A DNA stretch of 57,658 nucleotides from GCA-002727735 sp038134525 (GCA_038134525.1 JAYPVI010000016.1:1-57658); one strand, 5' to 3'; counted from the stretch's first letter, positions 18,043-27,342 are shown. The notes: generated by a model from the sequence alone, not told the origin. Numbers and translations are program-made.

Positions 18043-18740
18043 GAGAATGTTTTCATTATTTCTTTTATCTCAGTTATATAGTTGTAAAAGTCTTCGTAAT
18101 GATAGTCTGGACTCATTTTTAATGTTTCGTCTCTAACGGAAATGTCTATAATATCAGTTGCAGTAAATTGCATATCAACTCCATATTGATATATGCTGTA
18201 TTCTAGTAAGACTTCATTAAATTCATTAAAAGGAGTACACCAATTCACATTGTCAATGCTAATGGCATCCGTGGTTTTAATTTCAAATTCTTTTTGTTTT
18301 CCATTCTCAATTACCTTGTATTTTTTAAATGGCTTGTTTAAGAATACACCTTCATCTATTTTATCTCCTTGTCTAGAATATACGGGTAATTCACTGAGTA
18401 AATTTGAAATAGAATTGGAATCAAGTTCTGTGTATATTCTGTTTTTTCCCATTGCAAAACCTAATTTTGTTTTTTTAGAATGACATTCACTCAATAATTC
18501 TAATTTAAAATTATCAGCTGAAAAAATAAATTCATTTTTATAACAATGATCTTTAAAAGTGGTTATCATTTTTTTGGGAAGAAACATCCTCATTGGGTTG
18601 TTTGATTCTTCAAGGCAAGGATAAGATATGTCATATTCTATTTTCCCCTCTGTTAATCTATCACTATTATTACATTTTGTTGTAAACCAACAGATGGTAA
18701 ATAGCATGAAAATATGCAGCATGTGTTTAACCATATCCAA
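18033..18740 (-). CDS. lipoprotein, probable DUF4412-like partner of the downstream gene
   Basis: A 235-residue protein with a hydrophobic N-terminus ending in T-T-K-C, a plausible but weak lipobox; Met7 is an alternative start. The mature protein begins with G-K-I-E-Y-D-I-S-Y-P, like the opening strand of DUF4412/GLPGLI proteins, and later shows F-K-K-Y-K-V-I-E-N-G-K-Q. No catalytic motif is visible. Gene order and the 10-nt overlap with 17401-18042 argue for a joint role in the envelope. I cannot name that role. Confidence 0.55.
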   Translation of the reverse strand: MDMVKHMLHIFMLFTICWFTTKCNNSDRLTEGKIEYDISYPCLEESNNPMRMFLPKKMITTFKDHCYKNEFIFSADNFKLELLSECHSKKTKLGFAMGKNRIYTELDSNSISNLLSELPVYSRQGDKIDEGVFLNKPFKKYKVIENGKQKEFEIKTTDAISIDNVNWCTPFNEFNEVLLEYSIYQYGVDMQFTATDIIDISVRDETLKMSPDYHYEDFYNYITEIKEIMKTFSCE

Positions 18741-18783
18741 ATTTATACAATAAGTAATGCGATTTTCAAATTATAATGATTAT

Positions 18784-19761
18784 TTAATAAAATGAAATGA
18801 ATCTGTTTAATTTTGAGTTTTTAGGTTTTTTAAATCCTATTTGACTAATTGCACAAATTATTATTTTAAAATTTTCCTTTTTCAATAGCTTTAAGTCATC
18901 AAGTTTTATTTCATAGATCGTTTTACCAATTTTTTTTGGGTTTTCAGTTATCCAAGTAAAATCAACATTTAGTTTTATTAAATTTTTAGCTAATATTTTT
19001 CCCTTTTTACCAGCACCCCATAAAATTAGATTTTCATTTTTTAATTCATGATTTAGTAAATATTGAAGTTTTAATAAAATAAAATTTTCCCTATTATAAA
19101 TATTGCTATTTCTTGAAATTCTCTCAGGATGATCACGCCAAAAATGGATTACTTTTTTTACCGTAACTAACCTAAAATTGGAGTAGTACATTTTAAAAGC
19201 TAAGTCATAATCTTCAGGGTATGATAAAGCTTTAAAACCACCCAATGACTCTAAATCTAATTTTCTTGTCATCCAACAAGGTGATGGAATGGTACATTCC
19301 CTAAATATTTCCGTAAAATTTGCTTCTTTTTTAGATAATTGATTAAGCCATTTTTCATAACTTATATATCCATCTTGTATTGTTTTTTCTGAAGCAAAAT
19401 AGGAAACAAATCCAGTGCAAACAGACTTATGTTTAGTTTTTAACAATGCATTTAGCATGAGCTCAATCTTGTCTTTAGCCATGATATCATCAGCATCCAT
19501 TCTAGAAATAAAATCACCAGTTGATAAATCTAAACCGGTCTGTAAAGCATCAATTATTCCTGTGCCATTAGAATGATGTAGACTAAACCTATTGTCTTTT
19601 TTCTGAATTGTTCTAGCAAGTTCAATATCTTGTTTGTTGCTGTTGTCATTTATCATTAAAACTTCAATGCCTGGATGTGTTTGGTTAGAAATTGATTCTA
19701 AACAAGGCTTGAAATATTTTCCAGGGTTTTTAAATGGTATAATTATGCTAACTAATTTCAT
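18784..19761 (-). CDS. family 2 glycosyltransferase with C-terminal Rossmann-like segment
   Basis: The N-terminal 220 residues are a GT-A glycosyltransferase of family 2: V-S-I-I-I-P-F-K-N-P, then L-M-I-N-D-N-S-N, the metal-binding region S-R-M-D-A-D-D, and the acceptor-side Y-P-E-D-Y-D-L. About 85 further residues contain L-I-L-W-G-A-G-K-K-G-K, a nucleotide-binding-like glycine loop, so the protein has a second small domain. It should transfer a sugar from a nucleotide donor in cytoplasmic polysaccharide or glycolipid assembly. It stands alone, without other cell-surface sugar genes, and is divergent from ffh. Confidence 0.88.
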   Translation of the reverse strand: MKLVSIIIPFKNPGKYFKPCLESISNQTHPGIEVLMINDNSNKQDIELARTIQKKDNRFSLHHSNGTGIIDALQTGLDLSTGDFISRMDADDIMAKDKIELMLNALLKTKHKSVCTGFVSYFASEKTIQDGYISYEKWLNQLSKKEANFTEIFRECTIPSPCWMTRKLDLESLGGFKALSYPEDYDLAFKMYYSNFRLVTVKKVIHFWRDHPERISRNSNIYNRENFILLKLQYLLNHELKNENLILWGAGKKGKILAKNLIKLNVDFTWITENPKKIGKTIYEIKLDDLKLLKKENFKIIICAISQIGFKKPKNSKLNRFISFY

Positions 19762-19808
19762 TATTTAGGAAAACTAGCATAAATATATTTAATGCTCATA
19801 TTCATTTT

Positions 19809-19816
19809 TATATTTG
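19809..19816 (+). promoter_or_regulatory. candidate -7 element TATATTTG for ffh
   Basis: TATATTTG fits the Bacteroidetes TAnnTTTG element and lies 18 nt upstream of the ffh start. No clear -33 TTTG is present. Confidence 0.45.
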
Positions 19817-19834
19817 CCTTATTAAGTAAAAATT

Positions 19835-21181
19835 ATGTTTGACAATTTATCAGATAAGTTAGAAAGAGCGTTTAAAGTTCTTAAGGGCCACGGTCAAATT
19901 ACTGAAATTAATGTTGCTGAAACCTTAAAAGAAGTTAGACGTGCATTATTGGAAGCGGATGTGAGTTTTAAAACGGCTAAAACGTTTACTCAAAACATTA
20001 AAGAAAAAGCACTTGGTCAAAATGTGTTAACAAGTATTTCTCCTGGTCAATTACTGATAAAAATCACACATGAAGAGCTTACTTCTTTAATGGGTAGTGA
20101 TACTTCTGAGCTAAATATTTCCGGAAGTCCTGCTGTAGTTCTAATGTCGGGATTACAAGGTTCAGGGAAAACTACATTTTCTGGAAAACTGGCTAATTAT
20201 TTCAAATCTAAAAAAGGAAAAAATCCTCTTCTAGTAGCATGTGATGTATACAGGCCTGCCGCCATTGATCAATTACATGTAGTTGGCGATGGGATTGGTG
20301 TTTCAGTTTATTCTGATAAAGAAACTAAGGATCCAATAAAGATCGCAAAAGATGGTATACAATTTGCTAAAAACAATGGTCATAATCTTGTCATTGTAGA
20401 TACGGCTGGTCGTTTAGCAGTAGATCAGCAAATGATGGATGAAATTTACAATATCAAAAAAGGTATTAACCCATCAGAAACATTGTTTGTGGTAGATTCA
20501 ATGACAGGTCAGGATGCAGTGAATACAGCTAAGGCCTTCAACGATAAGGTTGATTTTGATGGAGTTGTATTGACAAAATTAGATGGTGACACCCGAGGAG
20601 GTGCAGCATTATCGATTAAATCAGTAGTCAATAAGCCTATAAAATTTATTGGTACAGGTGAAAAAATGGAAGCGCTCGATGTTTTTCATCCAAGTCGTAT
20701 GGCGGATCGTATTCTTGGTATGGGTGATGTAGTCTCATTAGTTGAAAGGGCTCAAGAGCAATTTGATGAAGAAGAGGCAAAAAAATTACATAGAAAGATC
20801 AAGAAGAACAAGTTTGATTTTAACGATTTTAGAGATCAAATTAATCAAATCAAAAAAATGGGCGGAATGAAAGATATTGCAGGTATGATTCCTGGAATGA
20901 AAAAAGCAATGCAGGGTAATGAAGTTGATGAAAATACATTTGTTCCAGTTCTTGCAATGATTGATTCAATGACGCCTATGGAGAGAGAAAATCCAGATAT
21001 CATTAATATGCAGCGTAAAAAAAGAATAGCTGGTGGTAGTGGAAATGATTTAAATGAAGTAAATAAATTGTTAAAACAATTTAATCAAACAAAAAAAATG
21101 ATGAAGTTGATGAGTAACAAGCAAAACATGATGAATATGATGAAGCAATTTAAAAGAATGGGTGGCAGAATGCCAATGTAA
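19835..21181 (+). CDS. ffh: signal recognition particle protein Ffh
   Basis: Full-length Ffh (448 residues). The N domain is followed by the GTPase domain with G-L-Q-G-S-G-K-T-T-F (P-loop), D-V-Y-R-P-A-A and D-T-A-G-R-L (G3). The T-K-L-D-G-D-T-R-G-G element is complete. The C-terminal M domain (about residues 325-448) is rich in methionine, which binds signal peptides and 4.5S RNA. It directs membrane proteins to the translocon. It precedes folD by 11 nt and both are probably cotranscribed. Confidence 0.97.
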   Translation: MFDNLSDKLERAFKVLKGHGQITEINVAETLKEVRRALLEADVSFKTAKTFTQNIKEKALGQNVLTSISPGQLLIKITHEELTSLMGSDTSELNISGSPAVVLMSGLQGSGKTTFSGKLANYFKSKKGKNPLLVACDVYRPAAIDQLHVVGDGIGVSVYSDKETKDPIKIAKDGIQFAKNNGHNLVIVDTAGRLAVDQQMMDEIYNIKKGINPSETLFVVDSMTGQDAVNTAKAFNDKVDFDGVVLTKLDGDTRGGAALSIKSVVNKPIKFIGTGEKMEALDVFHPSRMADRILGMGDVVSLVERAQEQFDEEEAKKLHRKIKKNKFDFNDFRDQINQIKKMGGMKDIAGMIPGMKKAMQGNEVDENTFVPVLAMIDSMTPMERENPDIINMQRKKRIAGGSGNDLNEVNKLLKQFNQTKKMMKLMSNKQNMMNMMKQFKRMGGRMPM

Positions 21182-21192
21182 AAATGTAGTTT

Positions 21193-22071
21193 ATGAAACT
21201 TCTAGATGGAAAAACAACATCACTGACCATTCAGAATGAATTAGCTAATAAGGTAAGGCTTAAGTTAGAAAAAGGGTTAAAAAGACCTCATCTTGCTGCT
21301 ATCCTCGTAGGGGATGATGGTCCAAGTCAAACATACGTTAATGCTAAGGTGAAAGCATGTCAAAGAATTGGTTTTGAATCCACGCTAATAAAATTAGAGT
21401 CCGACATCACTGAAGAAAATTTATTAAATAAAATCAATGAATTAAACCAGGACAAATCCATAGATGGTTTTATAGTGCAATTACCCTTGCCAAATCACAT
21501 AGATGAGTCTAAGGTTACTTTAGCTATTGACCCTAAAAAGGATGTAGATGGATTTCATCCTATGAATGTGGGAAATATGACTCTAGGGTTGCCTGCTTTT
21601 TTACCAGCCACTCCAAATGGTATAATTGAATTGCTAAAGAGATATGAAATTGTGACCGAAGGTAAAAATTGTGTTGTTATAGGTAGAAGTAGTATAGTTG
21701 GAACGCCAGTAAGTATTTTACTTTCAAGAAAGAGTAGCGTTGGAAATTCGACAGTGACACTTGCTCATAGCAGGACAAAAAATTTAGCTCAAATTTGTAG
21801 GACAGCAGATATTTTAGTTGTAGCTATAGGTAGACCTTCTTTTTTGACAAAAGAAATGGTCAAAGAAGGAGCAGTTGTTATTGATGTAGGTATACATAGA
21901 ATAGTGGATGAGACAAAAAAGAATGGTTTTAGATTAATTGGAGATGTAGATTTTAAAAATGTGGCTTCAAAAACGTCATATATTACACCTGTACCTGGCG
22001 GTGTAGGGCCAATGACGATCGCGTCTCTATTACAAAATACGTATAAATCAGTTTATGGAGAAGATAAGTAA
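21193..22071 (+). CDS. folD: methylenetetrahydrofolate dehydrogenase / cyclohydrolase FolD
   Basis: A 292-residue bifunctional enzyme that interconverts 5,10-methylene-, 5,10-methenyl- and 10-formyl-tetrahydrofolate using NADP. Visible motifs are V-G-D-D-G-P-S-Q-T-Y-V-N-A-K with the catalytic Y and K, the substrate loop Q-L-P-L-P, D-V-D-G-F-H-P, the Rossmann segment V-I-G-R-S-S-I-V-G-T-P and the final P-V-P-G-G-V-G-P-M-T. Length and motif order are normal. The last 17 nt overlap the biotin carboxylase gene. Confidence 0.97.
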   Translation: MKLLDGKTTSLTIQNELANKVRLKLEKGLKRPHLAAILVGDDGPSQTYVNAKVKACQRIGFESTLIKLESDITEENLLNKINELNQDKSIDGFIVQLPLPNHIDESKVTLAIDPKKDVDGFHPMNVGNMTLGLPAFLPATPNGIIELLKRYEIVTEGKNCVVIGRSSIVGTPVSILLSRKSSVGNSTVTLAHSRTKNLAQICRTADILVVAIGRPSFLTKEMVKEGAVVIDVGIHRIVDETKKNGFRLIGDVDFKNVASKTSYITPVPGGVGPMTIASLLQNTYKSVYGEDK

Positions 22072-23530
22072 AATTTTAGTTGCTAACAGAGGAGAAATTG
22101 CTCTTAGAGTAATGAAAACTTGTAAGAAATTAGGTATTAACACAGTAGCTATTTATTCTGAAGCCGACCAAGGAGCTCCTTTTGTGAAATTTGCTGACCA
22201 AAGTGTCTTAATCGGTCCTCCACCTTCTTCAGAAAGTTATTTGAAACAAGATGCTATCATAGAAATTGCTAAAAGATTAAATGTAGATGGTATTCATCCC
22301 GGTTATGGTTTTTTATCTGAAAATTCTTCTTTTGCTCAAAAAGTGATTGATGCAGGAATTAAATTTATTGGTCCTTCTGGAAAATCCATTGAGATTATGG
22401 GTGATAAACTTTCTGCAAAAAAAGCGGTTTCAGCTTATAACATTCCCATGGTTCCTGGCTTAAATGAAGAGGTTACCGATGTTGCTAAGGCTAAGAAAGT
22501 AGCTAATGAAATAGGATATCCTATATTGATAAAAGCAGCTGCTGGTGGAGGAGGTAAAGGAATGAGAGTAGTTGAAAAAGATGATGATTTTGGAAATCAA
22601 ATGAAAAGAGCTGTTAGTGAAGCTCAAAATGCATTTGGTAATGGTGCTGTTTTTATTGAAAAGTATATCACTGAACCAAGGCATATTGAAATTCAAATTT
22701 TGGCTGATCAACATGGAAATGTAGTTCATTTATTTGAAAGGGATTGCTCAATTCAAAGAAGACATCAGAAGGTAATTGAAGAAGCCCCATCCTCAATTCT
22801 CTCTGATGAAATTAGGGCTAAAATGGGTAAAGCTGCCTGTGACGTAGCTAGGTCATGTGATTATTACGGAGCAGGAACGGTAGAGTTCATATATGAAAAT
22901 GATTCGTTTTATTTTTTAGAAATGAATACAAGATTACAAGTAGAGCATCCCGTAACAGAACTAATTACTGGTCTAGATTTGGTCGAAGAACAGATAAAAA
23001 TAGCCGAAGGTGAAAAGTTAAGTTTCTCTCAAGAAGATTTAACTATCAGTGGTCATGCTATTGAAATAAGGGTATATGCTGAAGATCCATCTAACGATTT
23101 TCTTCCAGATATAGGAAGTGTTGATGTATACAATATTCCTAAAGGCAATCATGTTAGAGTAGATGATGCATTAGAGCAAAACATGGAAATCCCTATTTAT
23201 TATGATCCTATGATTGCTAAATTAATTGTGCATGACTCTACTAGGGAAAAAGCCATTCAGCGTATGATTGAAGCCATTGAAGGATATGATATTGTAGGAG
23301 TTAAGACCACCTTGCCTTTTTGTAGTTTTGCTCTTAAACATGATCGTTTTAGATCAGGAAAATACGATACTAGGTTTGTTAGTCTCTTTTTTAATGATCC
23401 TAAGGTACTTGAACCATCTGAAGAGATGTTAAATGCGGCTTTGGCTTCGATTTCTTTGCTTGAGAAAAAAGATAAAATAGATGATTGTTTTTTACCATCA
23501 GAAAGAACAAGTTGGTCATGTAGCCCGTAA
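22055..23530 (+). CDS. accC: biotin carboxylase subunit of an acyl-CoA carboxylase
   Basis: The 491-residue protein has the ATP-grasp biotin carboxylase layout: K-I-L-V-A-N-R-G-E-I-A-L-R at the start, H-P-G-Y-G-F-L-S-E-N, the glycine-rich ATP loop A-A-A-G-G-G-G-K-G-M-R, and the E-M-N-T-R-L-Q-V-E-H active-site segment. It carboxylates biotin using ATP and bicarbonate. At 491 residues it is longer than the usual 450 of AccC in fatty-acid synthesis, and no biotin carrier or carboxyltransferase gene lies next to it, so it may serve a propionyl-CoA-type carboxylase instead. It overlaps folD by 17 nt. Confidence 0.92.
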   Translation: MEKISKILVANRGEIALRVMKTCKKLGINTVAIYSEADQGAPFVKFADQSVLIGPPPSSESYLKQDAIIEIAKRLNVDGIHPGYGFLSENSSFAQKVIDAGIKFIGPSGKSIEIMGDKLSAKKAVSAYNIPMVPGLNEEVTDVAKAKKVANEIGYPILIKAAAGGGGKGMRVVEKDDDFGNQMKRAVSEAQNAFGNGAVFIEKYITEPRHIEIQILADQHGNVVHLFERDCSIQRRHQKVIEEAPSSILSDEIRAKMGKAACDVARSCDYYGAGTVEFIYENDSFYFLEMNTRLQVEHPVTELITGLDLVEEQIKIAEGEKLSFSQEDLTISGHAIEIRVYAEDPSNDFLPDIGSVDVYNIPKGNHVRVDDALEQNMEIPIYYDPMIAKLIVHDSTREKAIQRMIEAIEGYDIVGVKTTLPFCSFALKHDRFRSGKYDTRFVSLFFNDPKVLEPSEEMLNAALASISLLEKKDKIDDCFLPSERTSWSCSP

Positions 23531-23541
23531 TTCTGCCTTAA

Positions 23542-23581
23542 TGTCAGTTTTTTTTGTCAGTTAATTCTGTCTAAACTGACA
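23542..23581. promoter_or_regulatory. TGTCAGTT repeat cluster upstream of dnaK
   Basis: TGTCAGTT occurs at 23542-23549 and 23555-23562, and its inverse AACTGACA at 23574-23581. The last two form a perfect 8-bp inverted repeat with an 11-nt spacer. The cluster sits about 30-70 nt upstream of the sigma-54-like element, the right place for an activator or heat-shock regulator site. Protein identity is not visible. Confidence 0.6.
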
Positions 23582-23611
23582 TTTCCTCTTAATCGATTAA
23601 TTTTTTTCTAA

Positions 23612-23627
23612 TGGCATAGGCTTTGAT
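23612..23627 (+). promoter_or_regulatory. sigma-54-like -24/-12 element before dnaK
   Basis: TGGCATAGGCTTTGAT resembles the -24 (TGGCA) and -12 (TTGCA/T) elements with normal spacing; the -12 part reads TTGAT, one base off at the C of the conserved GC. An initiation point near 23637 would leave a leader of about 16 nt before the dnaK start at 23653. A housekeeping -7 element with the standard TAnnTTTG is not present. Confidence 0.45.
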
Positions 23628-23652
23628 TATGTATCGTAAAAAAATCTTAAAA

Positions 23653-25542
23653 ATGGGAAAAATAATAGGTATCGATTTAGGAACTACCAATTCATGTGTT
23701 AGTGTTATGGAAGGTAACGAACCAGTGGTGATTCCAAACAGCGAGGGTAAAAGAACAACACCCTCAGTAGTTGCTTTTGTAGATGGTGGCGAGAGAAAAG
23801 TAGGTGATCCTGCAAAAAGACAAGCTATAACCAATCCAGTCAACACCATTTATTCTATAAAAAGGTTTATGGGTTGTAGATATGATGAAATTAGTAATGA
23901 AGTAGATCGAGTTCCTTATGATGTTATCAAAGGGGAAAATAATACACCAAGAATAAAAATAAATGACAGAAATTATTCTCCACAAGAAATTTCTGCAATG
24001 GTTCTTCAAAAAATGAAAAAAACAGCTGAAGACTTCTTAGGTCAAGAAGTAAATGAAGCTGTGGTTACAGTTCCGGCTTATTTTAATGATGCTCAGAGAC
24101 AAGCTACTAAAGAAGCAGGTGAGATTGCAGGATTAAAAGTGGAAAGGATTATAAATGAGCCTACTGCTGCTGCCCTTGCTTATGGTTTAGATAAGTCAGG
24201 AAAAGACATGAAAATCGTTGTTTTTGATTTTGGTGGTGGCACGCATGATGTTTCGATTCTTGAGTTAGGTGATGGTGTTTTTGAAGTCTTGTCTACAGAT
24301 GGTGATACTCATCTCGGTGGAGATGATGTAGATCAAAAAATAATTGATTGGTTAGCGGATGAATTCAAAAAGGATGAAGGTCTTGATTTGAAAAAAGATC
24401 CAATGGCACTTCAAAGATTAAAAGAGGCCGCTGAAAAAGCTAAAATTGAATTATCATCTTCAGCTTCAACTGAAATCAATTTACCTTACATAATGCCTGT
24501 TGATGGTGTGCCAAAGCATCTTGTTAGATCATTAACGAAAGCAAAATTTGAGCAATTAATTGATAATTTAATAAAAAGAACAATTGAGCCATGTAAATCT
24601 GCTTTGAAAAGTGCAGGTTTGTCAACATCAGATATAGACGAAATTATATTGGTTGGAGGATCTACTAGAATTCCTGCCATACAAGAAGCAGTTCAACAAT
24701 TTTTTGGTAAAGCTCCATCAAAAGGGGTAAATCCTGATGAAGTGGTTTCTTTAGGTGCAGCTATACAAGGTGGTGTTTTAACTGGGGAGGTTAAAGACGT
24801 TTTATTACTTGATGTTACTCCATTATCCCTTGGTATTGAAACAATGGGAGGGGTATTTACTAAATTAATTGATTCTAACACGACAATACCCACTCAAAAG
24901 TCTCAAGTGTTTTCAACGGCAGCTGATAACCAGCCTTCTGTAGAAATTCATGTTTTACAAGGTGAAAGATCAATGGCTGCAGATAATAAAACAATAGGAA
25001 GATTCCACTTAGATGGAATTCCACCTTCACCTAGAGGAATTCCTCAAATTGAAGTTGCTTTTGATATTGATGCTAATGGAATTATTAATGTGAAAGCTAT
25101 TGATAAAGCCACGAATAAAGAACAGTCCATTCGAATTGAGGCATCCTCTGGTTTGTCTGAAGAGGAAATAGAAAAGATGAAAAAAGAAGCTGAAGCAAAT
25201 GCAGATGCTGATAGTAAAAAGAAGGAAGAAGTAGAGAAAGTTAATGCTGCTGATAGTTTAATTTTTCAAACAGAAAAGCAATTAAAGGAATATGGTGACA
25301 AAATTCCTGAAGAGAAGAAAAAACCAATTGAAGATGCGCTTACAGAATTGAAAACAGCTCATGCTTCTAAAGATCTAGCCTTAATTGATGCCTCTATGGA
25401 AAAGCTAAATACAGCTTTCCAAGCTGCTAGCCAAGATATGTATAATGCTACACAAGGGGCTGGTGAAAATCAAGAACAACCTAAAAAAGACGATAATAAA
25501 ACCGAAGAAGAAGTCACAGACGTGGATTTTGAAGAAGTTTAA
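23653..25542 (+). CDS. dnaK: molecular chaperone DnaK (Hsp70)
   Basis: Starting at ATG 23653 the protein begins with the standard G-K-I-I-G-I-D-L-G-T-T-N-S; an upstream in-frame TTG (23623) falls inside the promoter element. The 629 residues cover the nucleotide-binding domain (N-E-P-T-A-A-A-L-A-Y-G, V-F-D-F-G-G-G-T, L-V-G-G-S-T-R-I-P), the substrate-binding domain with D-V-T-P-L-S-L-G-I-E-T and the helical lid, ending in the acidic E-E-V-T-D-V-D-F-E-E-V. It folds and holds proteins with DnaJ and GrpE, neither of which is adjacent. A long hairpin follows the gene. Confidence 0.98.
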   Translation: MGKIIGIDLGTTNSCVSVMEGNEPVVIPNSEGKRTTPSVVAFVDGGERKVGDPAKRQAITNPVNTIYSIKRFMGCRYDEISNEVDRVPYDVIKGENNTPRIKINDRNYSPQEISAMVLQKMKKTAEDFLGQEVNEAVVTVPAYFNDAQRQATKEAGEIAGLKVERIINEPTAAALAYGLDKSGKDMKIVVFDFGGGTHDVSILELGDGVFEVLSTDGDTHLGGDDVDQKIIDWLADEFKKDEGLDLKKDPMALQRLKEAAEKAKIELSSSASTEINLPYIMPVDGVPKHLVRSLTKAKFEQLIDNLIKRTIEPCKSALKSAGLSTSDIDEIILVGGSTRIPAIQEAVQQFFGKAPSKGVNPDEVVSLGAAIQGGVLTGEVKDVLLLDVTPLSLGIETMGGVFTKLIDSNTTIPTQKSQVFSTAADNQPSVEIHVLQGERSMAADNKTIGRFHLDGIPPSPRGIPQIEVAFDIDANGIINVKAIDKATNKEQSIRIEASSGLSEEEIEKMKKEAEANADADSKKKEEVEKVNAADSLIFQTEKQLKEYGDKIPEEKKKPIEDALTELKTAHASKDLALIDASMEKLNTAFQAASQDMYNATQGAGENQEQPKKDDNKTEEEVTDVDFEEV

Positions 25543-25558
25543 ATAATAACCCCTATTT

Positions 25559-25595
25559 AAGCGTTTATTTAGTAAATTAGTCATAATAAACGCTT
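25559..25595 (+). terminator. long inverted repeat after dnaK, probable terminator
   Basis: AAGCGTTTATT and AATAAACGCTT form a perfect 11-bp stem with a 15-nt loop. The following T-run is short (TTTCTT with the stem end). The hairpin ends 4 nt before the start codon of the next gene, so it could also affect translation of that gene. Confidence 0.65.
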
Positions 25596-25599
25596 TCTT

Positions 25600-27243
25600 A
25601 TGGTTAAAAATTTACTTCTAGGTTTTATTTTTATTTTTTCCTTAAAGAGTCATTTTGGACAGTGCGACAGCACAATAATCCAGGGTGACTTTTTTTTATA
25701 TAATGATACAACTCTCTCAGGGACTTATTATGTAATAGGTGATTTCAAAGTATTAAGTGGGGTCAACGTAAATGTAATTGATTATTCTGTTAACGGTTGT
25801 GGTCAACTTAAAGTATATGCTGATAAAATTAGAATTGACGGAAATATTGATGCTAATTTTGCTGGTTTTTCTGGAGGTTCAGGTGGGGCTGAGGGTTCTT
25901 TGGTTACAAGTGCTACAGGACACACAAATGCTTTAACTTCTTGTAGTGGTTCAAGTAACCCAGGTCAAATAGAGGTTGAAGGTGGATTTGGAGGTTTAGC
26001 AGGCAATGGCCCTGGTGGAGGTGAGGATGGTAAGGATGGTAGGACAGGGTCAGGTTCAAAACAACATTGTGGAAGTCCAGACGAGGCTGGTGTAATAGCA
26101 GGATCTTCAGGTGGAAGTGCTGGAGGTGGTGGAAGTTATGGTGGTCTTGGTTCTCAAGGTGGGTACGGAGGTGATGGTTCTGCAAGCTATTCTGAATCCA
26201 ATATGGATATTGCTCAGGATTTTGCTATAAATAATGGCTTTGGGAAAAGTGGAGGTAATGCAGGTGTAATGTATGGTTCTAATGCTGGTATGGATATTAA
26301 TTTAGGTTCTGGAGGGGCAGGCGCTGGAGGTGGAGGTCGATCATACGATTTAGGTATTGCTGGAGAAACTGGAGGTTCAGGTGGAGGTTTAGTATTTTTA
26401 AAAGCGTTAGTGGATAGTTTAATTATTACAGGTGATATTTCAGTTAACGGTGAAATTGGAGGTAATGGAGGATGGGGAGGTAATGGAGGAATAGGCCAAA
26501 GCAGTTCAACAGGGTGTTGTTCTGATCCATGCCAAGACTGTGGTGAAAAAACGTTTTCTTGTGGTTCTGGAGGCGGTGGAGGAGCTGGAGGTGGTTCTGG
26601 AGGTGGGATTATGCTAGTTTGCGAAGGGGTTAATTACATTACTGGAACTTTTAATTCTAACGGTGGAAATGGTGGTTTTGGAGCAAGTGGTGGTTTTGGA
26701 GCTTCTTGCAGTTATAATGCGCCTTGGGGATGTGGTGGTGATCAAAGCATTAGTACTTATTCCGGCTCAGTTGGTTCTTATGGAGGTGCAGGTAGTGGGG
26801 GTAGGATTAAATTTTTCGCTTCAGATTGTATAGGAAACATAATACTGCCAACCTCGGTATTGCTTAATGGTGGTTCGGGTGATACAAATGGAGGTCAAGG
26901 TCATTTTCATATGTCTACAAGTTTACCTTGTAACGTAAGTACACCACCACCACCACCACCACCAACAGGAATAGATAATGTTATTTCATCTAACATATCT
27001 TTAACCCCCAATCCTGTAATTGACTTTATAAATTTAGATATTTCACATATAAATAAGAGATTTATACAGGGAGCAGAAGTAATGGTTTTTGATGTTTTTG
27101 GAAAGTTGGTACATTACGAAGTATTACAAAATCCTGCTGATAATAATCGATTAATTGATTTTTCTAATAAAGCACGAGGATTATATATTTTAAATTTTAA
27201 AGCCAACAACAATACAATAAAAATAAAATTCACAAAAAACTAA
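25600..27243 (+). CDS. glycine-rich secreted protein with T9SS sorting domain
   Basis: The 547-residue protein has a signal peptide (L-L-L-G-F-I-F-I-F-S-L), a central region of about 330 residues very rich in Gly and Ser (blocks such as G-G-S-G-G-A, G-G-G-G-A-G-G-G-S-G-G-G), a proline run (about residues 449-455) and a C-terminal T9SS type A sorting domain (about residues 465-547: L-T-P-N-P-V-I-D-F-I-N-L, V-F-D-V-F-G-K-L-V, R-G-L-Y-I-L-N-F). It should be exported through the Sec system and then the type IX system, and attached to or released from the cell surface. Scattered Cys pairs lie in the Gly-rich part. Role is unknown; a structural or adhesive one would fit. Confidence 0.85.
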   Translation: MVKNLLLGFIFIFSLKSHFGQCDSTIIQGDFFLYNDTTLSGTYYVIGDFKVLSGVNVNVIDYSVNGCGQLKVYADKIRIDGNIDANFAGFSGGSGGAEGSLVTSATGHTNALTSCSGSSNPGQIEVEGGFGGLAGNGPGGGEDGKDGRTGSGSKQHCGSPDEAGVIAGSSGGSAGGGGSYGGLGSQGGYGGDGSASYSESNMDIAQDFAINNGFGKSGGNAGVMYGSNAGMDINLGSGGAGAGGGGRSYDLGIAGETGGSGGGLVFLKALVDSLIITGDISVNGEIGGNGGWGGNGGIGQSSSTGCCSDPCQDCGEKTFSCGSGGGGGAGGGSGGGIMLVCEGVNYITGTFNSNGGNGGFGASGGFGASCSYNAPWGCGGDQSISTYSGSVGSYGGAGSGGRIKFFASDCIGNIILPTSVLLNGGSGDTNGGQGHFHMSTSLPCNVSTPPPPPPPTGIDNVISSNISLTPNPVIDFINLDISHINKRFIQGAEVMVFDVFGKLVHYEVLQNPADNNRLIDFSNKARGLYILNFKANNNTIKIKFTKN

Positions 27244-27309
27244 TTTTATAAAAATAATATTTTAAATTTTAAAAAAAATAAAGAATTTTAATAAATAATT
27301 AATAGTATG

Positions 27310-27342
27310 TTTGCATACATTATTTTAATTTTAGTATATTTG
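27310..27342 (+). promoter_or_regulatory. Bacteroidetes-type promoter for the CDC-like gene
   Basis: TTTG at 27310-27313 and TATATTTG at 27335-27342 match the -33 and -7 elements with a 25-nt step, the best two-part match in the window. The leader to ATG 27382 would be about 35 nt, so the gene is transcribed independently of the glycine-rich gene. Confidence 0.6.

Noticed and set aside
25600..27243. Minus-strand histidine-rich reading frame within the glycine-rich gene
   Set aside because: It is the complement of the GGT/GGA repeats; the plus frame has a signal peptide and a sorting domain.
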